Assembly: GCA_021789355.1 (NCBI GenBank)
Contig: JAJYJR010000457.1
Location: forward strand, 1-5,242
DNA: 5,242 nucleotides
Origin: Chloroflexota bacterium
GTDB lineage: Bacteria; Chloroflexota; Limnocylindria; Limnocylindrales; CSP1-4
Direction: 5' to 3'
Shown one piece after another: positions 1 to 3,701 of the stretch. A program made the translations under genes and the position numbers. Numbering within the stretch: position 1 is the first letter of the stretch; every line of letters starts with the position of its first letter. Under the pieces are notes generated by a model. The model was not told the DNA's origin, ran no database searches, and saw only the letters and a program-made list of their open reading frames with translations.

Positions 1-44
1 ACGTCGTCGTAGGGCGCGAAGTAGGTGACGTCGGTGATGGTCAC
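1..44 (-). CDS. Start of a further gene, cut by the window edge
   Basis: A GTG at 44 overlaps the stop of the 58-aa gene (GTGA) and has GGAGGG upstream. It opens a frame that runs out of the window after 14 codons (MTITDVTYFAPYDD). Too little is present to identify it. By position it could be the portal or another structural gene, but nothing in these residues shows that. Confidence 0.6.
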   Translation of the reverse strand, partial: MTITDVTYFAPYDD

Positions 45-217
45 CGGCACGGCTCGGCCCTCCGCTCGACGACCGTCCCGGTCGGAGTGAGGAACGTCAG
101 CTTCCCCCGGTAGGCCCGGTGGAAGTGGCACACCGGATGCCCGCTGCGCATCTCGTTCGCGGACAGGCCGCAACGGCGCAGGCTCCCCACCCGACCGATC
201 CGCACGTCGCAGGTCAC
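41..217 (-). CDS. Small Cys/His-rich protein, 58 aa
   Basis: The GTG at 217 overlaps the previous stop (GTGA) and follows GGAGGGG by six bases. The product is basic and has C3, C16, C30 and C57 plus H27, H31 and H33; the core C16-x10-H27-x2-C30-x2-H33 could bind one zinc ion. After it comes a short strand-like segment (KLTFLTPTGTVV, 39-50) and a basic tail. The layout suits a small treble-clef-like or zinc-finger domain. No known family is recognised. It continues the row of metal-binding small proteins in this block. Its stop overlaps the next GTG as GTGA, so it is likely co-translated with the gene that leaves the window at the left edge. Confidence 0.75.
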   Translation of the reverse strand: MTCDVRIGRVGSLRRCGLSANEMRSGHPVCHFHRAYRGKLTFLTPTGTVVERRAEPCR

Positions 218-522
218 GACCAGCCCCTCCACCATGACCATAGCCAGTGCGCCTGCGGCAGGCTGATCAGCACGAACACGGCGAACGCCGTCAGCGCCCA
301 GTCGTGATCCGGGAACGCGATGCGTGCCAATCGCATGCCCGCCAGGGCGGCTACCAGCGACGCCCCGACCGTCAGCAGCGCCCCGGCCAGCAGTCGCGAG
401 CGCAGCGCGTCGTTCTCCGGGTCGATCCGCCACAGCGACCACTGGAGCCAGGTGGCTCGGAGGTCGATCAGCCACAGGACGATGAGCACGGCCGACACCA
501 CGTCGAGCGGCTGGAACGTCAG
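214..522 (-). CDS. Multi-pass membrane protein, 102 aa, probable CTG start
   Basis: Started at the CTG at 522, the protein begins TFQPLDVVSAVLIVLWLIDL, with a first membrane span at about residues 8-20. A short amphipathic segment with several Trp residues follows (24-34), then a second span (46-66, LAGALLTVGASLVAALAG) and a third (76-90, ALTAFAVFVLISLPQ). The end is Trp-rich (HWLWSWWRGWS), a feature of interfacial membrane tails. Three spans in about 100 residues is a common layout for holins, but no holin family can be named and the role is inferred only from shape. Its last codons include GGAGGGG, the ribosome site of the 58-aa gene, and its stop overlaps that gene's GTG. Confidence 0.7.
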   Translation of the reverse strand: MTFQPLDVVSAVLIVLWLIDLRATWLQWSLWRIDPENDALRSRLLAGALLTVGASLVAALAGMRLARIAFPDHDWALTAFAVFVLISLPQAHWLWSWWRGWS

Positions 523-779
523 TGATGCGCCTCCCTCTGGACCTGCGTGGCGCGCCGGTAGGACGCGAGCACCCGCTCCGAGCGACGGCTGGTGGCGATG
601 GCATGCGCCGTCGCAGAGCGAGCCACGACCACCGCCTGCTCCGAGGCGACACGCGCCTCGATGGCCCGGTGCCGTCGACGTTCCGAGGCGGCGTGGTCGC
701 GATGCAGCGTCTCGGCCATGCGCCCGATGGGCGCCCATCCCAGCATCACGCGCACCGCCTCCGTCAGCCTATGATCCAC
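519..779 (-). CDS. Helical Arg/Ala-rich protein, 86 aa
   Basis: The GTG at 779 lies 11 bases inside the previous gene and has GAGGGGG about five bases upstream. The product is soluble and predicted almost wholly helical: DHRLTEAVRVML at the start, then a run of Ala/Arg/Glu (28-83) with RRRHRAIEARVASEQAVVVARSATAHA in its middle, which suits an amphipathic or coiled-coil helix. It may pair with the coil of the preceding 99-aa protein, since the genes overlap and share that character; this is inference. There are no cysteines, catalytic motifs or membrane spans. The tail EAHH is fixed by the CATCACTGACG sequence that carries the next start. I recognise no family. Confidence 0.75.
   Translation of the reverse strand: MDHRLTEAVRVMLGWAPIGRMAETLHRDHAASERRRHRAIEARVASEQAVVVARSATAHAIATSRRSERVLASYRRATQVQREAHH
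520..536 (-). promoter_or_regulatory. Strong ribosome site AGGGAGG and CTG start of the 102-aa gene
   Basis: AGGGAGG (536-530) followed by seven bases (CGCATCA) and CTG (522-520). The CTG overlaps the TGA of the previous gene as CTGA. Placement of the ribosome site is close to ideal for this CTG. The alternative GTG codons at 501 and 498 have no ribosome site and would leave a shorter N-terminus. This is the better supported of the two CTG starts in the window. Confidence 0.65.
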
Positions 780-1068
780 CGCCGGCCCCCTCGCGCAGGC
801 TCGCACTGATGCCGTCGAGCGTGCGCTGAAACGCGTCATCACGCGTCTCGCTGACCGCCGCCATCTTGTCCACCACGCCGGTCAGCCGGACCAGCGCGTC
901 GGTGTTGCGCTCGACCTGCGTGTCCGCCGTCTGGCGCATCCGCACCTGATCGTCGTAGAGCGCTCGCACCAGCACGTCGCCGCGAAGGAACGCTCCGAGG
1001 AAGCCGGTCATGGCGGCGATGAACAGCACCGCCCAGGGGTCAAGCCCAGTCGGCAGGGGGAGCGTCAG
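769..1068 (-). CDS. Membrane-anchored coiled-coil protein, 99 aa, probable CTG start
   Basis: With the CTG at 1068 the product begins TLPLPTGLDPWAV and has one membrane span (residues 11-28, AVLFIAAMTGFLGAFL). A long charged, helical region follows (40-93), with ALYDDQVRMRQTADTQVERN resembling coiled coil, and a Gly-rich end GAGGGS. Small phage proteins with an N-terminal helix followed by a YDDQ-like coil are common in structural and lysis regions, and some are called holin-like or tail-associated. That is family knowledge and the match here is only in shape. The stop is TAG, the only non-TGA stop I found among these genes. The next gene starts 11 bases inside this one. Function is unproven. 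Confidence 0.7.
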   Translation of the reverse strand: MTLPLPTGLDPWAVLFIAAMTGFLGAFLRGDVLVRALYDDQVRMRQTADTQVERNTDALVRLTGVVDKMAAVSETRDDAFQRTLDGISASLREGAGGGS

Positions 1069-1379
1069 TGATGACTCCGCGCCGGATAGATCCCAACTAG
1101 CGTCCCCGGAGCGGGAGACTCGGGGCGCGTCTCGACGACCTCCCCGCCCAGATCGGTGAAGACGTCGACAGCCTTCGTCTTGCGCCACTCACGCGCTGGC
1201 ATCTGATGCTCCAATACTGCGGCGGCCACCTGCGCCACCTGCGCGTCCGACAGCGGTGCACGGGCCACAGCGTCGAGGATGCGGCGGGTGAGCTTGTCGT
1301 CGCGCTTGCGCTGCGCCAGCTCCATGTCGTGCCGCACCCGACGGGCGATGCGCCGGTCGTTGCGATGGCCCTTGCTCAC
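1065..1379 (-). CDS. Basic hypothetical protein, 104 aa
   Basis: The GTG at 1379 overlaps the previous stop (GTGA) and has a strong GGAGGAG ribosome site five bases upstream. The N-terminal third is very basic (MSKGHRNDRRIARRVRHD, with more Arg/Lys to residue 33) and helical, as in nucleic-acid-binding tails. Residues 44-59 (SDAQVAQVAAAVLEHQ) form a short Ala-rich helix, and together the helices might form a small helix-turn-helix-like bundle. The C-terminus is a looser Pro/Glu segment ending RSHH. No enzyme motif, cysteine pair or membrane span is present. The stop sits in CATCACTGACG, which also supplies the CTG start of the next gene. I cannot name a function; DNA or RNA binding is only a guess from charge. 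Confidence 0.75.
   Translation of the reverse strand: MSKGHRNDRRIARRVRHDMELAQRKRDDKLTRRILDAVARAPLSDAQVAQVAAAVLEHQMPAREWRKTKAVDVFTDLGGEVVETRPESPAPGTLVGIYPARSHH
1066..1078 (-). promoter_or_regulatory. Ribosome site GGAG and CTG start of the 99-aa gene
   Basis: GGAG (1078-1075), six bases of spacer (TCATCA), then CTG (1068-1066), whose last two bases begin the TGA stop of the previous gene. No ATG, GTG or TTG in this frame gives a better start: the nearest upstream is GTG at 1188, which would overlap the previous gene by 124 bases. The downstream GTG at 1029 and ATG at 1011 would remove part of the membrane helix. The same CATCACTGACG sequence recurs at the 522 start. Confidence 0.6.
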
Positions 1380-1630
1380 GACTGCTCCTCCGCGACCACA
1401 AGCTCGCGCCACGACTCGATCTGCCCATCGGACGCGTGGAGCTGCACGACGATGCCATCCTCGGTCGGAGCGACCCCGACGTATCCGCCGCGGGGATGCC
1501 GATGGGTAAGGTAGTGATCGACCGCCAGTAGCACCGAACGCCGCAGCATGCCGTCTCCGCTTCGCGCCCCCGCGACCGTCGCCTCATGCTGCCTGCCATC
1601 GGGGAGGATGCTACGCTGCACGATCCTCAC
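1376..1630 (-). CDS. Hypothetical protein, 84 aa
   Basis: The GTG at 1630 overlaps the previous stop as GTGA, with GGGGGAG eight bases upstream. I do not recognise a family. The product seems a small soluble alpha/beta protein: an N-terminal strand (RIVQRSIL), a helix (28-42, LRRSVLLAVDHYL), then strands GYVGVAPT (49-56) and GIVVQLHA (59-66), and a helix-like end ESWRELVVAEE. The order strand, helix, strand, strand, with a turn at DG (68-69), suits a compact nucleic-acid- or protein-binding domain, but no catalytic residues stand out. There are no cysteines or membrane segments. Its last codons contain GGAGGAG, the ribosome site of the next gene. Confidence 0.75.
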   Translation of the reverse strand: MRIVQRSILPDGRQHEATVAGARSGDGMLRRSVLLAVDHYLTHRHPRGGYVGVAPTEDGIVVQLHASDGQIESWRELVVAEEQS

Positions 1631-1830
1631 GACTCGCGCTCCCCCATCGGTTCCTCGGCGACGATCAGGTGCCGGACCTGCGCTCGTCCCATCTTGAGCT
1701 GCGTCAGCTCCAGCGCGTCCTGCTGCGCCTGCCGGGGGCCGTCGCCCTCGCGCTGCCAGTGGACGCGCAGGTCGACCCGGCGCTGGAACCCCGCTCCGCA
1801 CTCGATGCACACGTACCGCGGCGGAGTCAC
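1627..1830 (-). CDS. Small protein with degenerate C2H2 finger, 67 aa
   Basis: The GTG at 1830 overlaps the previous stop (GTGA). Residues 6-24 follow the classical finger outline: YVCIEC with C8 and C11, F15, L21 and H24. The second histidine expected three to five residues on is absent, with W25, Q26, R27, E28, G29 and D30 in its place, so metal binding may be incomplete or use another ligand such as D30 or H54. The remainder is a Gln/Leu-rich helix (34-52) and an acidic tail. The C-terminal HLIVAEE resembles ELVVAEE at the end of the next protein; in both, the Glu codons supply part of the following gene's ribosome site. Possibly a DNA- or RNA-binding regulator; function is not established. 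Confidence 0.75.
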   Translation of the reverse strand: MTPPRYVCIECGAGFQRRVDLRVHWQREGDGPRQAQQDALELTQLKMGRAQVRHLIVAEEPMGERES

Positions 1831-2159
1831 CACCCGGCCAGCCCCGCCACGTTGGTCGCCGCGCCGACGATCCCCGCCGTCGCCACCATCAGCAGCCCGA
1901 CCCGGCCCCAGCCGCGCTCGGCCGTGGGGCGGCGGAGGTACAGCCAGAGCAGCCCCAGCGCGAACAGGACTACGGTGCCCTTCACGAGCAGCAGTCCCAA
2001 CGGGCCATCCTGCGCGTACGCCGCGGCCATCAGCGGGTTGCCCTCGTGCCCCGCGGTCGCGTAGCGGAAGGCGAGCAGGGCCGTGGCGAGGTCCATGCCC
2101 TGCCCGGCCAGCGCCAGCCAGACGTCGTGCCACAGCCCGTGGAAGGCGCGCGTCCTCAC
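1827..2159 (-). CDS. Multi-pass membrane protein resembling DUF5658, 110 aa
   Basis: The GTG at 2159 forms a GTGA overlap with the previous stop; no ribosome site is evident, so translation is probably coupled. The pattern is of a small membrane protein: a first helix with MDLATALLAFR (22-32), then GHEGNPLMA (38-46), a hydrophobic helix containing LLLVKG (57-62) and running to about 75, and a third helix (88-107) with a conserved-looking ATNVAGLAG end. A D-x2-T helix, an E-x-NP-L turn and a Lys inside the next helix recall DUF5658-type proteins, judged from memory of the family. The role of that family is unknown. A basic loop (RRPTAER, 76-82) would face the cytoplasm. It sits among envelope peptides, so a membrane role is likely. 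Confidence 0.75.
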   Translation of the reverse strand: MRTRAFHGLWHDVWLALAGQGMDLATALLAFRYATAGHEGNPLMAAAYAQDGPLGLLLVKGTVVLFALGLLWLYLRRPTAERGWGRVGLLMVATAGIVGAATNVAGLAGW

Positions 2160-2284
2160 GACAGGTACGGCTGGATGACCCATATCCCGTACAGCGCGAG
2201 CACGAACACGCCGAGCACCACCAGCAGCAGCACCCAGAACGGCGCGTCCGGCTCCTCGTACGGCCTCGCGTCCCGCCGCCTCAC
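2156..2284 (-). CDS. Single-pass membrane peptide, 42 aa
   Basis: The GTG at 2284 overlaps the stop of the 92-aa gene (GTGA), with GGAAGG upstream as a possible ribosome site. The N-terminus is strongly basic then acidic (RRRDARPYEEPD), and residues 16-38 form one long hydrophobic span rich in Val and Leu. A short tail QPYLS ends the protein. The basic N-terminus predicts an N-in topology. Its stop overlaps the next GTG. Function is unknown. It is the third one-span micropeptide in this block and may act in the host envelope, for example in lysis timing or exclusion of other phages, but no motif shows this. Confidence 0.75.
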   Translation of the reverse strand: MRRRDARPYEEPDAPFWVLLLVVLGVFVLALYGIWVIQPYLS

Positions 2285-2559
2285 CGCACTCGCCTTCCGT
2301 CCGCTCGCTGACCGAAGGGCAGCGCCCACGTATAGCCGCAGCGGCAGGTCCAGCACATGTGCCGGTCGCCGTGGTCCACCGCGATGACCTCTGCCTCGGG
2401 CGGGCACGGCTTCTGCCCGGCCTTGATGCCCCACGTCGGCGGGCTCGGCGGCCAGTCGATAGCCTTCCCCTTGTCGGGCAGGTAGACCATCTCGTGCAGT
2501 TCGGGTCTCGCCCACTGCAGTCGGTCCGATCCGCACGCCAGACACCGCTTGCCCCTCAC
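2281..2559 (-). CDS. Small zinc-ribbon-like protein, 92 aa
   Basis: The GTG at 2559 overlaps the previous stop as GTGA and has a GGGGAGAG ribosome site five bases upstream. The frame is open further upstream, but that overlaps the previous gene and is not needed. The product has a CLACG knuckle at the N-terminus (C6, C9) and CWTCRCG near the C-terminus (C69, C72, C74), about 60 residues apart. These would come together as a zinc ribbon with a long insertion; C52 and H67 are further possible ligands. Between them lies a polar, proline-rich stretch (PPSPPTWG, 37-44). There are no membrane segments. The fold suggests nucleic-acid or protein binding. I know no family that matches, and the function is open. 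Confidence 0.8.
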   Translation of the reverse strand: MRGKRCLACGSDRLQWARPELHEMVYLPDKGKAIDWPPSPPTWGIKAGQKPCPPEAEVIAVDHGDRHMCWTCRCGYTWALPFGQRADGRRVR

Positions 2560-2741
2560 CGCAGCTCTCCCCGCAGCGCCCGGTCGATCCACGACCCCTG
2601 CGGCACGCCGGTCCGCCAGTAGCTGCGCCGCATGCGTGCGCGCTCGGCTGGGGTCGTCACGGTCCCCGGCGTGGTCGTCTGGTGCTCCGCCAACCTCCGC
2701 AGCAGCGCCGACTCCCGCGGCACCTCTCGCTGCTCGTCCAT
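2556..2741 (-). CDS. Possible separate 61-aa product from internal in-frame start
   Basis: The ATG at 2741 lies in frame inside the 163-aa ORF and follows a clear GAGGGAG ribosome site with seven bases between. Upstream sit a promoter candidate and a direct repeat, so this could be an independent gene with its own leader. The 61-residue product is charged and probably helical: an N-terminal Arg/Glu/Leu segment (residues 4-20), a Thr/Pro-rich bridge (22-31), and the YWR-x4-QG-x3-D-x-AL tail (41-56). It has no cysteines and no membrane segment. The stop overlaps the GTG of the next gene. I cannot assign a function. It may be produced as well as, or instead of, the longer form. Confidence 0.5.
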   Translation of the reverse strand: MDEQREVPRESALLRRLAEHQTTTPGTVTTPAERARMRRSYWRTGVPQGSWIDRALRGELR

Positions 2742-3047
2742 CGTCGCTCTCCCTCGCTGCAGGGGCGGCGGAAGCGGACCCCTCGTGGCGGGCCTCGGCC
2801 CCAGCGTTCGGGCTCCGACCCCTCGTGGCGGGCCCGCTTCCTCGAACCGCCGAGGGGACTCTATACCCTCCGCCGTGAGTCTGTCAATGGGTACCTTGCC
2901 CGGCGCCATATAGCTGTCGGTCAGGGGATCGTGCCAGATCGGATAGACCGCATGCACCCGACTAGGCCAGAACCCGCATACCGGACATGGCACCTCGGTC
3001 ATCAGCATCGAGCAGTTCGGGCATGTGGGCCCTTGCGGCAGCCTCAC
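2556..3047 (-). CDS. Zinc-ribbon ORF with low-complexity linker and YWR tail, 163 aa
   Basis: The GTG at 3047 overlaps the preceding stop (GTGA). The N-terminus has paired CPNC and CPVCG knuckles (C9, C12, C21, C24), a typical rubredoxin-like or zinc-ribbon metal site. Residues about 72-101 are Pro/Arg/Gly-rich and look like a linker rather than a folded domain. They are encoded by an 18-bp repeat read in two different frames. A methionine at 103 has its own strong ribosome site, so the part after it may be made as a separate protein. The tail has RM-x3-YWR-x4-QG-x3-D-x-AL (138-158), shared with the 151-aa protein near terL. A- and T-ending codons seem commoner here (about a quarter by hand count) than in terL. 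Whether the ORF is one protein, two proteins, or a fusion after loss of a stop codon is unresolved. Confidence 0.65.
   Translation of the reverse strand: MRLPQGPTCPNCSMLMTEVPCPVCGFWPSRVHAVYPIWHDPLTDSYMAPGKVPIDRLTAEGIESPRRFEEAGPPRGVGARTLGPRPATRGPLPPPLQRGRATMDEQREVPRESALLRRLAEHQTTTPGTVTTPAERARMRRSYWRTGVPQGSWIDRALRGELR
2777..2834. repeat. Two copies of an 18-bp direct repeat, 40 bp apart
   Basis: The sequence GACCCCTCGTGGCGGGCC occurs at 2777-2794 and again, identically, at 2817-2834. The 40-bp period is not a multiple of three, so the copies are read in different frames of the ORF across them (as RPATRGP and GPPRGV). That argues against a protein-level repeat and for a DNA or RNA element, or a recent duplication. 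The spacing is near four helical turns, which would put both copies on about the same face of the DNA if a protein binds them. Confidence 0.75.
2858..2887 (-). promoter_or_regulatory. Sigma-70-type promoter candidate inside the 163-aa ORF
   Basis: On the minus strand a perfect TTGACA (2887-2882) is followed by TATAGAGT (2865-2858). Read as TAGAGT the spacer is 18 bases; read as TATAGA it is 16. Such an A/T-rich pair stands out in this GC-rich block. Transcription would begin near 2850 and run into the repeat and the internal ATG at 2741, giving a leader of roughly 100 bases. The site lies within an open frame, so a chance match is possible. Confidence 0.4.
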
Positions 3048-3130
3048 AGCCAGTCGTCCTTGTGGGCGTGCCAGATCAGGATGCCGAGGAACAGCGCCAC
3101 GACCACCGCCATGACGAGCCAGAACAGCAC
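3044..3130 (-). CDS. Single-pass membrane micropeptide, 28 aa
   Basis: A GTG at 3130 is preceded by GAGGA seven bases upstream. It opens a 28-residue frame with a hydrophobic span (residues 2-20, VVVALFLGILIW at its core) and a charged tail HAHKDDWL. The stop overlaps the GTG of the next gene as GTGA, matching the junction style of the whole block; this and the ribosome site are the main evidence. The upstream gap is 14 bases. A rival ATG at 3138 in another frame gives a 20-residue Ser/Trp/Cys peptide with no membrane pattern and a stop far from any junction, so I prefer the GTG. By the positive-inside rule the tail would face the cytoplasm. Function is unknown; it may pair with the 34-aa peptide just upstream. 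Confidence 0.65.
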   Translation of the reverse strand: MLFWLVMAVVVALFLGILIWHAHKDDWL

Positions 3131-3144
3131 TCAGCCATCCTCGG

Positions 3145-3249
3145 TCAGCGCGTCTCGTTCCACGCCACGAGCACCAGCGTGATCGCGAGGATGATGGCGG
3201 CCGCCGTCAGCGCCCACGACACCAGCGCGGCGTACCCCAGCGGCGTCAT
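3145..3249 (-). CDS. Single-pass membrane micropeptide, 34 aa
   Basis: The ATG at 3249 overlaps the previous stop as ATGA and has a strong purine-rich Shine-Dalgarno (GGAGGGGAGAGC) directly upstream, the best ribosome site in this part of the window. The 34-residue product is almost entirely one hydrophobic segment (residues 7-30, Ala/Leu/Ile/Val-rich with W12 and W30) followed by the polar tail NETR. There is no signal-peptidase site that I can see, so it is probably an anchored peptide. Its function is unknown. Small one-span peptides in phages can be holin-like, antiholin-like or superinfection-exclusion proteins, but nothing here decides among these. The overlap and ribosome site make a real gene likely despite its size. 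Confidence 0.7.
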   Translation of the reverse strand: MTPLGYAALVSWALTAAAIILAITLVLVAWNETR

Positions 3250-3701
3250 GCTCTCCCCTCCGTCTGCCCCTCGACCTGCAGCGCCAGCGCCGCGTTGTGC
3301 AGCGCCTCGTCGAGCCCCTGATACGACTCGCCCCGCCAGTAGTGCGGCATCCTCGTCGCCTGCTCCGTTCGCTCCTGATTGAGCGGGCTGCTCGGCGCGT
3401 ACCGGACGAACCGCTGCGCGGCCATGACGAACGTCGCGTCGAATGCGTCCGGCGGGTAGATCGTGGCGACCCACTTGCCGTCCGCCTCACGCTGCAGGTG
3501 GAGCGGCCAGTCCGCGTCGGCGACGTGCAGGGTCGTCCAGCGCCCGATGGCCGACATGAACGCGTCGGCCTGCTCGGACGTGGCCCGCTGTCGGGCTAGC
3601 GCCTCGCGGTGCGCCCGCGTCCGCCAGTGGCTCGGCCAGCTCGCGAACTCCGAGCCGGGGCAGACCGGACACGTCAGCGCGAGTGCTAGCGTCCGCTTCA
3701 C
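3246..3701 (-). CDS. C2H2-type zinc-finger protein, 151 aa, unknown function
   Basis: I do not recognise a family. The GTG at 3701 overlaps the terL stop as GTGA; the same frame runs on upstream inside terL, but that part is only its shadow. Near the N-terminus C11, C14, H25 and H31 form C-x2-C-x10-H-x5-H, a plausible zinc finger that may bind nucleic acid or protein. The middle (residues 40-110) looks like a mixed, soluble fold with many aromatic residues. The C-terminus carries RM-x2-YWR-x4-QG-L-D-x-AL (117-134), which recurs at the end of the 163-aa ORF downstream. A G-rich stretch precedes the GTG, but coupling to terL translation seems the likelier source of ribosomes. Position directly after terL suggests a role in packaging or late-gene control; this is only inference from location. 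Confidence 0.85.
   Translation of the reverse strand: MKRTLALALTCPVCPGSEFASWPSHWRTRAHREALARQRATSEQADAFMSAIGRWTTLHVADADWPLHLQREADGKWVATIYPPDAFDATFVMAAQRFVRYAPSSPLNQERTEQATRMPHYWRGESYQGLDEALHNAALALQVEGQTEGRA

Noticed and set aside
1831..2133. Long upstream frame (168 aa) before the 67-aa finger protein
   Set aside because: The extra part overlaps the DUF5658-like gene entirely and is Arg/Gly-rich shadow sequence. The GTG at 1830 fits the junction pattern.
1586..2311. 241-aa plus-strand ORF, the longest on that strand
   Set aside because: It is Arg/Pro/Ser-rich with no motif and runs antisense across five well-supported minus-strand genes. No ribosome site or domain supports it; the same holds for other plus-strand frames.
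2790..2830. Possible terminator hairpin between the two direct repeats
   Set aside because: Only short GCCC/GGGC pairing is seen, with no T-run after it; in DNA this rich in G+C that is expected by chance.
3076..3138. ATG at 3138 opening a 20-residue peptide (MAECCSG...)
   Set aside because: The overlapping GTG at 3130 has a better-placed ribosome site, a coherent membrane span and a GTGA junction at its end.
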